From the NCBI RefSeq assembly GCF_003711515.1, contig NW_021167079.1, positions 3,008,868-3,072,867 on the forward strand: 64,000 nucleotides of DNA. The letters run 5' to 3'. Below the pieces are notes generated by a model. The model worked only from the letters and a program-made list of their open reading frames with translations, did not search any database and was not told the DNA's origin. Below, piece by piece: positions 48,169 to 60,200 of this stretch. Position 1 is the first letter of the stretch. Every line of letters begins with the position of its first letter. Made by a program: the position numbers and the translations under genes. This stretch comes from Sodiomyces alkalinus F11. Lineage: Eukaryota; Ascomycota; Sordariomycetes; Glomerellales; Plectosphaerellaceae.

Positions 48169-51015
48169 GACGGGTGTTGAGATTCAAAGGGCAGGGCAGG
48201 CCTGGTTTGAGTGAGGAACGGCAGTGAACCTAGTTGACTAGTTTTGATTCCTGAAAACAAATGGCAGGCTTGTTGGCCGTATTGACGAGACAACCAACCT
48301 GTCAGGACAGATTGGCAATGATCAATCCAACGCCAGAGAATCAACGTAAGCCGGGCAAAGGGGTGGTCCCAGTGAAGTCAGAAGATGCGAAAGAGCGGCT
48401 GATGGGGCTCTATATGTAGGTAGCCTAGGGTAGGTATTTCAACTGTTATATTCGACCTGGAACTGGGCCTGGTCATGTCTTGTCCCCGCATGTCAGTTCG
48501 GGGCAAGGGTCTGAACCATGCACACGTAGCACGACGGCACTACCTACCCCGAACCAAAGGAGACGAGGGCATCGAGCCCACTGGACTGAGGTTTTGTGCC
48601 AAAGCAACGCAGGGCAGGGTCAGGGCATGCATGGGGTGAACACCGTTACACCATGCCTGATCGGGGCCAAGGTACGGACAAGTTGTTACTCATCCTCCAT
48701 CGAGAGAAAGAGGGGAATGGAGTACGGACTACGGAGGTGTTTAGCTCATGCCGGTTTAGTGCGGGTGATGACTGAAGCGAACATGCTCCGTCCGCGTGGC
48801 TAACGTTGGCGTTCTTGTGACGATTCGACGAGTTCGAAAACCGATCGACGGTGTGGCTAGTGGCGGGAAACGGCCATGCAGCATCGGCCTTGGGCTTCGG
48901 TGAGTGGTCAAAGAAGCCGGGGGAGGGGCTGGTTGGAAGATGGAAGCATCTTGTATGGATAATAAAAGGAAAGGTTTGGTGGCTGTCAACATACGTTGTA
49001 ATCATATGGATGGCATATGCCGTGAGAAAACATGATGGAAGAGGAGAAAAGAGTCGTGGGCGAGTTGGTGGTGTGCTGGAGCTAAACCGGAAGGGACCTC
49101 GGTCCGGGGCACTTACATAGGCTCATCGTTAACTGGTGGAAACCCCGGAAAGCGACCCATTAAAGTGCGGGTCATGTTGGGGTTGACCAGGGGTTTGGGC
49201 CAGGCGCTTATTGTGGGTGGGACGGATGGCCGAAGAAACGCACCCCCACTTTCAACCCCTCAATATCTCCAACAGCTCGGCAATTGATCGGAGAGGTTTG
49301 TGTACGTACCTCCATCGGCAGTGTGATAAGGTACCTAGTGTGATAAATACGTCCGTAGCACGAGCGACTACAGTCACTAAATGAGGATGAACTCGACGTC
49401 AATTCGAGCTGGTTTCTGGCGTCCCATGATACGCATCAGCCCATAAGTGCTGCTGTTTATGAGGTATGCATGCCCTAAGGTTTTTAGATGTGTGTCTGGT
49501 ATAATTACAAGCAGTGCAGAAAGGACTCGTTTCATCGAATAAAGTTCCCAAGTCCCAAAAAGGTACTTCGTTCGACCTGCTTCCGACGTTCTTTGTTTGT
49601 CTTCACCGAGAACCACCGTTTGTCCCCTTCCGATTGGTCCAGAACTCCAAACCTCCCCCTGGGCCCCCACAACTGCAGCTCAAACGGTTCCCGTCGAGGT
49701 ACGAAGTACTTCGTACCTACCTTCCACATCATGCACCTGCAAAAACATCTGGACCTCAACGTTTAAGTAGATACTGTAGCAGACCATTCTCCACGAGAAC
49801 GATTTCGGTCACTCAGTTCTACGAAGTAGTTCGGGGATCCATAAGTCAGGAAGAATCAATCACGAGTCTTCAAAGCCGTCATATCCCGCTCGCTGGGTCG
49901 CGACGCGCGACCGACACGATTACTAGTTACCGAGACCCATCGCTGTCTAACTGTATCGAGACAAAGGCTTATTATCGAGTCCACCGGCGTGTCCCTAATA
50001 ACTCTTATAACCGCACGAGTAGGGCCTGGAAGGGAAGTTTTTGTGAAGTACATGCTTTGTATACATATGCATGGCTTCTTCTGACCCAGTCGCGATGCAA
50101 TGTTCGGTATCGTAGCTTCGTCTAGCCGAAGCGGGGGTCATGCTACGAGCCTGACACGCCGACTCTCACTCTGCCATGCTGATGTGTTGACTTGCTGTTG
50201 CCCCTTCTCCCGGTTACCAGTCCATTGGGTCGCTCGGATGAGTGTCATTGAATTATGACCTCTCACATTGCTTCAAGGACGTGCAAGACAATCATTTTCG
50301 CCTCCACACGAACGGACATAAGGCTCACCACTCTTGCGGCTGCGAGATGCATCATGCAAGCACCGCCGAGCCTGTCACGTTGTCATTTGAGGGGCCATTA
50401 CCTGGGGCTACAGGCATATCGTAAGAGCCAGCTGATTCTCCTGTTGTCAACTACACTTTCACTCGGGAAGACGACTCTGGAGTTTGCCATGTGGAGACTG
50501 GGCGGGAGTCGAGGGACGACGTGTACAGTATTGGCTCCCACTTAGCCATCTCCCATCGCAACCGCGTATTGAGTCCGGTTTCATCTCTAGATTTGAGAGG
50601 GAGAAGCTGAGAACACATGGCGGGGCATTCCTGGGAATAAAACTCTTTATATGGGGTGTATTGGGTGACGGGGTGACGGTCGAGAACTGGAAAGAAACAA
50701 GACGCGTTACATAGCGATGTCGATCAGAGAAGTCGGTGAAGAAGGTACCGGTACGTCAGGTAAGGAACTCCCTTCGGGTCAGATAAGATAAGGATAATAT
50801 AAAGATAAGATAAGCCCCTAAGTGCCGAGCGCTCGGACCACCATCCCCTGTGTCTCCCAAACATCCAAAACATTTGTTTACATTTGAACTCCCATCTTCC
50901 CTCCCTTGCAGAATGTGTGCTCGCCTTTTCACGCCCGAATATCCCCTTCCCGAAGGTTGGCATATGCATGTTCAAGTTCTGAGTTTGTATCAGATGTCGG
51001 AAAAATTGTGAATTC
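48169..51015. other. Divergent intergenic region, 2.8 kb
   Basis: Lies between the sugar transporter and the LRR gene. An ORF of 203 codons at 49514-50125 has no protein character. AAGGTACCTA occurs at about 49329. GATAAGATAAGGATAATA repeats at 50776-50810 contain several GATA words and lie about 220 bases before the LRR start. Confidence 0.5.
50776..50815. promoter_or_regulatory. Cluster of GATA(AG) words
   Basis: Three to four GATAAG-type words within 40 bases (AGATAAGATAAGGATAATAT, then AAAGATAAGATAAG). GATA factors AreA and related proteins bind such clusters in fungi; whether they act on the LRR gene 200 bases downstream is not known. Confidence 0.4.
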
Positions 51016-54000
51016 ATGGACGAAACTCAGCCCCAGGCGACCCGCCAAAGCGGCATCCCTCGACCCTCCCGCCTCCCTCAGCCCAGGTCGACGGCATCAT
51101 CTTCTACAACATCCTCCTCGATACCTAGGACGACGTCTCTTCGACATGCTCCTTCTAGGGATGGCATCTCTGGGTCCCTTCCGCGGCAACGCCTCCGGAC
51201 CACACCGTCACGAGACCAATTGGCCAGACCGACTGTGCACACCTCCACAACCTCCACACCCTCAACAATCTCAACCAGCAATGTGCCCAGCGCCTCGAGC
51301 TTGAGAAGGGATGGACCGAACGTGGCTACCGCTAGATCGAGCTCCTTAGGACCGACGAGCAAGACCTTTTCCTCTTCCACTTCCTTCCGCAAGCCGTCTC
51401 TATCGATGGCTGGTCCTACCTCTAATCCCACTACATGCACCGATCCCGATACCGAGCAGCACAAGGGGCCCTCCCAGCGATCAGCTTCCATACCCATGCG
51501 TCCGTCTGTAGCTACAGGAGTGGCTCCACTTCTCGCCACAGGACCCGTATCATCGGCTACCAGCGTCTCTAGCCAGTCTCCCATCGAGTTCCAGCCTCTT
51601 CCCAGTACCGCCGAGATCGATGTGGCACACGATACGCTTCCTGCTCGACCTGCCAAGTCCCGACCTTCGCTCGCCGAACGCACTATAGAAACACTCTCCC
51701 AGTTACCGTCTTCTCCCGCATTGTCCAAGAAAAGTTCGTCATTTTTTGATCCCGACGGTTCAAGACGACCCAGGTCGCGTGCCGAGAGCAACGCATCCCG
51801 ACCGGGCTCGAGTTATGCATCCGATGCGTCATCGTTTATGCGACCGGCCTCCCGTGGTCGAAGCCGTCCTGGCTCGAGTTCAGGTCCGGATGACGGTGTA
51901 TCTGCCTTCCGAGCATCTACCAATACCTTTCGGCGTCCAATGGCCACAATAGAGGGCACGCCTTCGCGGCGGACGTCAGGAATTGCGTCTCTCCGGACGC
52001 CCTCGGTCAAAGCCGGCCCCCGCCCTGCCACCGCCAGTTCCACCAGGTTTTCCGCCTCCACCACAAGACGGGACGATACTCGAAGCCCTAGTCCGGCGAC
52101 GGTCATGCGACCTAGCGGGATCGCGACCCCGTCCAAGGTCGTGTCGGCCACCGTGGGCGCTCGGACTTCGAGGGCCAGGGGTTCTGTGAACGGACTGTTC
52201 AAGAAGCGGTCTCTCCCTTCCATCGACCGCGCTGCCGCCCAGTCTCCGACAACACAGTCATCCTTGAAAGTCGTATCCAGGCCCCGGACAGCAGCTCCAC
52301 CAAGGCGTCTCAAGAATGCCCGGACGCCTGCGAAAAAAACCCCAATTAAGAAACCGACCGAAGAAGCAGCAGAAGCCCCAGAAACCCCCAGCCTCAAATC
52401 GTCAGCAGCGCTGCGGGATCAGATTGCCAAGGCAAAAGCAGCGAAACGTGCTGCCGTCCGGCAACTGTCTAATGCCCCACAACTAGAACTAGACTCGGAT
52501 TCGACCTTGCCTGTACAAGAAGAAGACCGTTGGCAGCCGCCCAAGTCCCCCATTGTCCCCTCGGACCATAGCTTCGACTTTGGATTGCCGGTTGCCGTGA
52601 CCGACGATCCGTTTAACATAAAGAGAAGCGAGAAGGCGACGGACAAGATCCTTCGCCAGCGGCTCGCCGACGCGCGTACCTCGGGGCGGTTGAACATAGC
52701 CACCCTGGGTTTCAAGGCCGTCCCACTGGATGTGCTGAAGATGTACGATGCCGAGACGACGGGCACGTACGATGGGAGCTGGGCCGAGAGCGTCGATGTG
52801 ACCAAGTTTGTGGCGGCAGACAACGAGTTTGAGGAGATAGACGATGCCATCTTCCCGGACGTGACGCCCGAGGAGCTGGGCGCGGATGAGGACGGCAATG
52901 GCAACATCTTTGCTGGGCTGGAAACGCTAGACTTGCACGGCAATATGCTCATCTCTCTCCCCGTGGGCTTGAGACAACTCCGCCTACTCACGTCTCTTAA
53001 TCTGGTACGTTCGTCTCCTCCCCCCCTTTGCCGAGAGAGAGAGAGAGAGAGAGAGACTTTCCTCCAGGTTGACTAACAAATGTCTGGGATTAGTCCTCCA
53101 ATCGCTTAGCCAACAACTGCCTAGAAGTCATCTCCCAGATTTCGTCTCTTCGCGACCTGAAGCTACCCACTAACCTCCTCTACGGACCGCTCGATCCTTG
53201 CATTTCCAATCTGCGGCATCTCGAAATCCTCGACCTTCACGGTAACAACTTGTCGTCCCTCCCGGTCAACATTGGGAACCTAGAGCGCCTCCGCATCCTG
53301 AACATCAGCGACAACAGCGTCGAGTGCCTGCCCTTCTCCAGTCTATCCAAGATGCCTCTTTTCGAATTATGGGCGAAGAACAATAAGCTGACGGGCACGC
53401 TCATCGAGGAAGGCGTGCGAGTTCTCCCCAATCTTCAGTCACTGGACGTGTCGTGCAACCAAATCACCCATCTCGTCGCCCCTGGGTCGGCGGTTGACTT
53501 CCCTGCCCTCTACCAACTCTTCCTCTCCATGAATAGGCTGCAGGCTCTCCCGGACGCTAGCTCCTGGACGAATCTGGTGACACTGACGGCGGACGAGAAC
53601 AGCATCTCGTCGTTTCCAGATGGACTATTCAGTCTCGAGAAGCTAAGACACATCGACGTCTCGTCCAACGACATCAAGGCGGTGCCGCCCGAGATTGCGA
53701 GGATGGATAGCCTCTCTATGATCCGGCTGAGCGGCAACCCCCTGCGTGAGAAGAAGCTGGTGTCTGCCACGACGGAAGAGCTGAAGGATATCCTGTCCGC
53801 CCGGTTGGAGCCGCCACCCCCTTACTGCGACGTGACGACGACGACTTCTCAGGCAATTGCCCCCGAACTGGTCCGAGATGTGAAGGTGGCGGGCGAACCG
53901 GCTCGGGGGTCGACGGAAAACAAGCCACAGGAGAGTGCACGGGATGAGGGGGATATTCCCGAAGACAGAAACACGCCCACTCCCACGCCCAGCCCCACTC

Positions 54001-54854
54001 CTACTTCTACGGCTATGGCGACTGCTGATGATGCCGATGACGCCGAACAGGACAGTAGGTCGGACATGGACGACTTTGCCACGCCTCCAACGTCGGCACC
54101 GCACACTCCCGCGCGGTCCCGTTCGCACACCGTGTCGAGCCAGACGTGGCCGGTCAAAGTGGGTGGCCTATTGGACCGATCCAACACGGGCTCGGCGTCG
54201 CTACACCCCGTGGTGTGCTCAAAGGTGGCGGCGGCTACCAAGGTGTACGAGGTGCAGTTGCACCACAACCTCTTCACGGCGATACCCGATTCCCTGTCCT
54301 TCTTCGCCGAGACGTTGTCGGCGCTCTCGCTGGCGCACAACAAGCTGGTGGGCGAGACGTACCTGACGGAAGAGCTCGAGCTGCCGGCGCTCCGCGAGCT
54401 GAACCTGATGGGCAACCACATCACCAGCCTGACGCCGCTGACGACGCACCTGCGGTCCCCTCGCCTGGAAAAGCTGGACGTGTCGGTGAACCGCATCACG
54501 GGACTCCCCGGCGACCTGCGGACGGCGTTCCCGCAGCTCGTGGTTCTTTTGGCGGCGAATAACCACATCATGGACCTCGACCCCGACACGATCAAAGGCT
54601 TGCAAGTCGTCGACGTGGGGAGCAACGATATTACGCACTTGAACCCCAAGTTGGGGCTCCTTGGCGGCAGCGGCGGGCTGAAAAGGCTCGAGGTGGCGGG
54701 GAACAGGTTCAGGGTTCCGCGGTGGAGTGTTCTTGAGCGGGGGACGGATGCCACGTTGCGGTGGCTTAGGGGTCGTGTGCCCGTGGCGGAGATGGCGAGC
54801 TGGAAGGAGAACCAGGCGGAGAGTGGTGGGTATTCCGACTCGGACGTGGATTGA
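51016..54854 (+). CDS. LRRC40-like leucine-rich-repeat protein
   Basis: Exons 51016..53004 and 53094..54854 encode 1249 residues. The first 500 residues are Ser/Thr/Pro/Arg-rich and disordered (for example SSSTTSSSIPRTTSLRHAPS), with a Lys/Pro-rich KNARTPAKKTPIKKPTEE. Leucine-rich repeats begin at about residue 620 (LETLDLHGNMLISLP) and continue in about ten units (LEILDLHGNNLSSLPVNIGN, LQSLDVSCNQITHL). A low-complexity insert (PTPTPSPTPTSTA) follows, and then about six further repeats from VYEVQLHHNLFTAIPDSL to LKRLEVAGNRFRVPRW. The block order, with an entry helix ILRQRLADARTSGRLNI before the repeats, matches LRRC40 and its fungal counterparts. Role unknown; such proteins are thought to scaffold cytoplasmic or nuclear complexes. 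The intron (89 nt) carries a GA microsatellite and a GACTAAC branch site. Confidence 0.88.
53034..53057 (+). repeat. GA microsatellite in the LRR gene intron
   Basis: About twelve GA dinucleotides lie in the intron, ahead of the branch site. Confidence 0.85.
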
Positions 54855-55585
54855 GCGTTGGGGGTGAAAGAAGAGCCGTTCGATGAGATGTGATGGGGGC
54901 TTTGGTTTTCATGCCCCCTCCTCCCCTTTTTTGGGTTTTTTTGGTCTTTTTCTTCCTTTTCTTCTCTTCACTTCCGGCTTTCCACTGACCACCGCATTGT
55001 CTCGAGGCAAAGATGATGTTTATATCCGTATACTTATACCCTTTTGCGACTAGACCTGGGCGATGATGGCCCACGGCTAATGGATTTTTTCTTCTTTTTT
55101 TTTTCTTCACCTTCTCGCGACAGGGGCTTGATATCCCATACTAATCATGTCTCAAAATTACATAATTAATGGAGTGGGTTTAATGGGGCCATTTGGTGTC
55201 AAGTCAGATAACATAATGTGCAATTTATGAGATTATTGGAAGTGAGATGAGATAATGATGTCGTTGCAGATCGGCTTTTCCACGTGGTGACCGGTGAACG
55301 TGGGACGGAGAGATGGAACTAAAATCTCGGCAGACCGGGCCGAGGCGGGACCCGATGGCGGCGAGTCAGGGGGCGGAAACGCCACACTCGGCGTCTTTTT
55401 CCTTCTTTTTTCTTCTGTTGCCCCTCAGTCCCCAAGTTCCCATCCCCAACCAGATTTCGCTCATCAACCGCCGCCCCTTTTTAGGCCTATGCCCACCTCT
55501 CATCCCATTTCCCGTAGCGCGCTGCCTCTCACCGACCGGACCCTAAAGGAGTGTCTCACCTATAGCCGACCGATAGCGATCAACC
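54855..55585. other. Intergenic region
   Basis: About 730 bases between an LRR gene and an MFS gene on the same strand. T-rich tracts at 54920-54970 and 55083-55105 probably lie in 3' sequence. The promoter of the MFS gene must be in the second half. No gene is seen. Confidence 0.5.
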
Positions 55586-57862
55586 ATGACCGCCACTGAG
55601 AGAACGCCGCTGCTGGGATCCCCGCCCCCAGGGGATGGGTCGTCGCCGCTCAAGCCCCGTTGCTTGTTATCGTCTCACGCAGAAAGCAAGGCCTGGTCAT
55701 CGATTTGCTCGCCTGCTAACCGCATTCTTATGGCTGGGTTTCTTGTGTCCTTGACGTTAGGCCTTACTCAGGTCCCGTATGTGCTGCACTGCTGTTTCCC
55801 CTCTTTCAGTCCACTGTGCATATTCTCAATGGACAGGGCGTTTGTTTCCACCTCAACTCCTTTCGATGGACTCGCCCTGAACTTTTACCCTTGTCATTTT
55901 ATTATTATTATGATTATTCATTTGCTTGCCTTTTGCTAACCACTCCATCCCAGCATCATCTACGTCTTCCGAATCATGACATGCGACGCCTTCTACGCCG
56001 GAGGCAGCGCCAAAGCCGCCAGCCCACCAGCGGACCGCTGCGCCCGCCGGGAAATCGACGCCGCTACGGCGTCGCAGGTTTCTTTCCTCGGCATGACGAC
56101 CTCCGTCTGCGGCATCGCCAACCTGTTCATCTGCGGCGCCTTGATCCGTCGGCTCGGCCCGCGCTGGGCGTTCGTCAGCCAGACCAGCCTGCTCGCCGTG
56201 CGCGTTGCGTGCCAGATCGTGGCTGTCGCTGTCGGGGGGAAGAAGGGGATCATCTTGATGCAGGCGACGCAGTTGGTGGGTGTTGTTGGCGGACCGCGGG
56301 GGTATATGTGAGTTTTACTTTCCGCTGTGCTCTTTTCCCACTTCGCTGCGGTGGTGAGGTTGGAGTGACTGGACTGGCAGACAGGTTGGCCTGACTTGGA
56401 GATCAATTCGATTGTAGGCTTGTGTTGAACACGGCCGTAGCTGAGGTCGTCGAGAGGAGACGGCATACGGCTGTATTTGGGAAGCTTCAAGGTGCACTGA
56501 TGATGGGCACAGCTGGCGGTTATCTCCGTACGTATTTCCCATCGTCCTCGTCCTATAATTTCATGTTCCATTTGCCTCTTTCACCCCCTTGCTGACTTCT
56601 CTGGTATAGTTGGGGGTATCTTGGGAGATGCTGGGATTCAGATTCCCTTCGTGACGGCCGTGGGTTGCTTCATCGTTGGAACCCTCTACGGTACCATCTT
56701 CATGCCGACGCCTCCCGCCAGCAAAGAAGAATCGGCCAACGACTCTCATAGGGCGCCGACCGGGTTCCTCTCCCCTATAAAGGTGTTCATACCACCCCGC
56801 TTCCGCTTGGAATCCGGCAGGGTGGTGAGGCATTACGGTCTCGTCTTCCTCGCTCTTGGTGTTTTCTTCGGAGTGGTAAGTAAAGAGCACGAGACGAGCA
56901 GACAAACTGTACGATACAGACTATCCGCTTACAATTTTGTGTTAGTTCGCCACAGGATATGCCCCCATCTTGATCCAGATGTACGCGACATCGAGATTCC
57001 AGTTCGGCACCACCGAAAACGGCATCCTAATGTCAGGCAATTCCCTGATACGCGGTGTCTTCTTGATGTTCATCTTCCCCAAGCTCATCGATGTCGGGCG
57101 GAGGTGGTTCGCATCCTCTGCGGCTGGTCCTACCGCCAGTCGTGCCGACCTCGGTGGGGAACCCCTGAGACGGGAAGAAGGGGAAATTCTGCCGACGAAC
57201 CCGGACGAGTGGGAACCGGTCCCCGGGTTGGTGAATTCGGAAGAGCCCACGAAACCTCCACCCGAGGAAGACGACGAAGATAGTATGTTTGATCTGTCGT
57301 TCTTGCGCTGGAGCTTGCTGGTCGATGGGATCGTCACCTCCATCTCGGCTTGGGCTACTGAAGGGTGGCATATGTACCTTGGTGAGTGCACTGTGCACAG
57401 CATTTCTTGTCTCCTCTTATCTTTTGTGTTTCCCGTGCGTGCTTCTAGGACTCACGCTCTCTTTCAGCTGCCTTCCTCCTCCCCTTTGCCTCGGGTTCCG
57501 CTCCTGCTGCCAAGGGTGTCATCACCGAGATGTGTCCTTCCTACCTCCGCCAGGATGCATTGAGTGCCATTACCCTCGTGGAGAGCGCTGCTACATTGAC
57601 TACTCAGGGTCTCTTTGGCCTTATTTATGCCTCGTTATCCACCATTGGGCGCGCTAACCTGACATTCTTTTGCAACGGGGTAAGTATAGAATAATCTCCT
57701 CCTTTCCCTCTGTGGACTCTTCAGCCTCGAAAATGGCTGACGGTGACCTAGGGCCTCGCAATGGTTGCTGTATGTATTCTATCCCTTGCGCACTACCCTC
57801 CGGCCAACAGCACACGAGTGGACGATGCAAAAGATGACGAGAGAGATGATGGGAATCCATGA
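55586..57862 (+). CDS. MFS transporter (multi-exon, uncharacterised subfamily)
   Basis: Seven exons (55586..55776, 55954..56307, 56418..56527, 56610..56875, 56946..57381, 57468..57679, 57752..57862) join in phase to 559 residues. Hydrophobic segments include ILMAGFLVSLTLGLTQVPII, ASQVSFLGMTTSVCGIANLF, GIILMQATQLVGVVGGPRGYM and FVTAVGCFIVGTLYGTIF. A long central loop carries acidic residues (PPPEEDDEDSMFD). The second half has FATGYAPILIQMY, EGWHMYLAAFLLPFASGSAP and LTTQGLFGLIYASLSTIGRA. The domain order is that of the major facilitator superfamily; ERRRHTAVFGKLQGALMMG resembles fungal members related to proton-coupled transporters (SLC46 style). Substrate unknown. The N-terminal TERTPLLGSPPP looks like a vacuolar or endosomal dileucine sorting motif (ERTPLL), so it may act on an intracellular membrane. 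Confidence 0.85.
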
Positions 57863-58201
57863 GGTGTATATATGCTTGTGCTAGTGGTGAGCTTTTCTTC
57901 CGTGCGTTCTTCAGCCATGATTTATGGACGGTGCGTTCTCACGAGTAGGACATGCAATATGCTTTCCGCTCTCACTCGGGTGAGTTGTTCCATTCCTGGG
58001 CGTTGGGTAGAGCTTTGTGCACTGTGAGGATTCTACTACATAGATAGATAAAAGTTGATTGGGAGTTATATATCGTTGTATAGTCTTTTACCCCTGTTGA
58101 ACGTGGAAACGCTGGCTGTTCTAGTCGGCTGATGCGGGCGCCATTCAACGGACACCGGTACCATAACTGAACGGCGACATCGAGCGGGCTGCCGAAGCCG
58201 A
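57863..58201. other. Convergent intergenic region
   Basis: 339 bases between the 3' ends of the MFS gene and the P450 gene. Nothing is seen. Confidence 0.5.
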
Positions 58202-60200
58202 TTACGAAATGGCAATGCGGACGGAAATCGACCCCTTTTTGGTCTGGAGTACGATGAGATCATGGTCATACGTAAGATCCTCGATGGTCGTCTCGTAAAG
58301 CTGTGCCCTTGGAAGAATACGAAATGCTAGGAGGGCGGTCATGATATAGACCTCACAGTAGGCCAAGCTGAAGAGAGCACACGAAATCTGTTAACAACCA
58401 GCACAGCCCAACCGCAAACAACAGAAAACGCACTTGTGTGCCCTGACTTACTTCTCGCCAATGCACGACCGGCTTCCCTTTCCAAACGAGATCAACATCT
58501 TCTGCAAGTTATAGTTGGGCTTGCCGTCCACCAGCCACCGCTCAGGTATAAACTCGTCCGGGTTGGGAAATAGCTCGGTGTTCCAGTGGTTGATCATCGG
58601 GGTCATACCAATGGGGGTGCCTCGGGGGATGACCCATTCGGTCTTGCCGTCTCTGCTCTTATACACCAGGTCCTCCTCACGGGCGATACGGGCGGAACGG
58701 TGAGCGACACCGGGCATCATGCGCAACGATTCGTGGATAACGGCCCATAGGTAGGGACGCTGCTCGAGTTCGGTCCACTTGAGATGCGTTGGGTCCAGGC
58801 CTTGCAGGTCCTCCATTAATTTCGCATACGTCTCGGGTTGGGCAAGGAGGTAGTAGGTGAGCCAGGTGAGGATTCCCTTGAGGGGACGATATGTCAGTTA
58901 GAAAAAGCCCAGGGAAAAAGAGAAAAGAAAAAGAACATGAAAAGAAACAAAAAGAAAAAAGGAGAGATAGGACAGAGGATAGTGAGAAATACCTCGAGAA
59001 GCCAAATATGTCCTTCTCGCTACATCAACACACGGGGGGATACGCTGCATGAGAGAAACCGTGAACATACCGTGGTGGTCTCGATACCGGCAAACAAAAA
59101 GAGAAACCCCTCGCCCGACAGCCGGTACAGAGTCTTCTCTTCCTCGGGCAAGTGTTTGGACGACATCAGATCAGCGAAGACCCTGCCATTCCCCGGGTTT
59201 TCCAGCGAAGCCCTGATATATTGTGGGATGGTGACGTTCATCAGGCGCATAACCGCCTTGACATCCTCACCCATGTAGTCAGAGAGCAGCGGCAGGAAAT
59301 GGGCCAGTTTTCGGACCAAGGTGTTATGACGCAGCATGTAGGCGCTTTTCAGGTGAGACTTGACCTAAGTGGCAAAGTTGGGTGTCCAGCCTTCCTGCGC
59401 GACGAAACCCAGGGGCTCGCCAAAGGCGTATTGCGAGATGATGTCGGCCGTGAAGCAGTTAAAGGCATCCGTGACGTCCAAGGGCTCCTTCCCGGCGTAC
59501 CGGAGCATCTTATCGACGGAAACCTGGGCAAATTCGTGCACTTCACTCTCGAGCTTGAGCATCTGCTGTCGTGAGAAGAAGCGTGATATGGCGCCTCTAC
59601 GGAGGCAGTGCAGCTCGTGGTGGACGGTGGATAAGACGGAGACGGAGACGGGACCCGCGGCGCCTGTGTTGAGCTGGTGCTCCCATTTGTCCCGGACGCG
59701 GCCTGAGCCGGCGTATATCTCGTTGGTGAAGTATGGGTCGGAACAGTGAAGCTCGTCCGGGTTGATGCGTACAATGGGACCTGATGAGGACTTGGTTAGT
59801 GTTACCCTGTCCTTTTTGCAGGGAATGCCCAGTCCGGTATGAATCGTATGATAGTTGAGAGTTGGAAAACCAAAAACTACTTGTCGCTGCAAAGGGGGCC
59901 ACGCGAAGTTGGGGGAAACGAAAGTTACAAAACTGAAAACTCACCATATGCTTCGTGCATCTTGCGAATCCTGTTGCTATACTGCCCAACAAGAATCCAG
60001 TCATAGTATGCCTCGTGGGCATACGTGGCCGCCGCTATCTTGGGACCGGGGAATCGATATAGAGGATGGAGGGGTGAGATATTGTATAGGGTCACCAGAA
60101 TACGGTAAACCACCCAGATGCCGACGAGATAAAGCACGGCCATAGGGGAGATGATGACCGGCTTGAGGCTGCTGACGCTCACATCCAAGACTGAGTCCAT
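58202..60200 (-). CDS. Cytochrome P450, reading frame broken by one in-frame TAG
   Basis: Exons 59945..60200, 59071..59780, 58452..58876 and 58202..58367 join in phase to 518 codons. Features in order: N-terminal membrane anchor (residues 15-40), FPGPK, YGPIVRINPDELH, I-helix AGIETT (about 316-321), ExxR as ESLR (from 371), PERW (433), and heme loop FGKGSRSCIG with Cys at about 460. They are complete and canonical. The style (RFPGPK, INPDELH, heme loop followed by ENLAY) is like the fungal trichodiene-oxygenase/CYP58-65 group, which oxidises terpenoids and other lipids at the ER, but the subfamily is inferred. Codon 224 is TAG (59365-59367), in a position where family members have a coding residue. 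The frame and homology resume at once (VKSHLKSAYMLRHN). It may be a recent pseudogene or a sequencing error; a 39-nt in-phase intron GTCGCG...TTAG is also conceivable. Confidence 0.75.

Noticed and set aside
49514..50125. 203-codon plus-strand frame in the intergenic region
   Set aside because: Composition unlike protein, no motif, no conserved block, no promoter-like context.
53849..54754. 301-codon minus-strand frame
   Set aside because: Antisense of the LRR gene.
59368..59406. 39-nt intron (GTCGCG...TTAG) that would remove the P450 stop
   Set aside because: Phase would agree, but it lacks a branch site, has a poor donor and would delete a stretch (EGWTPNF) that looks like normal P450 sequence; kept only as an alternative.
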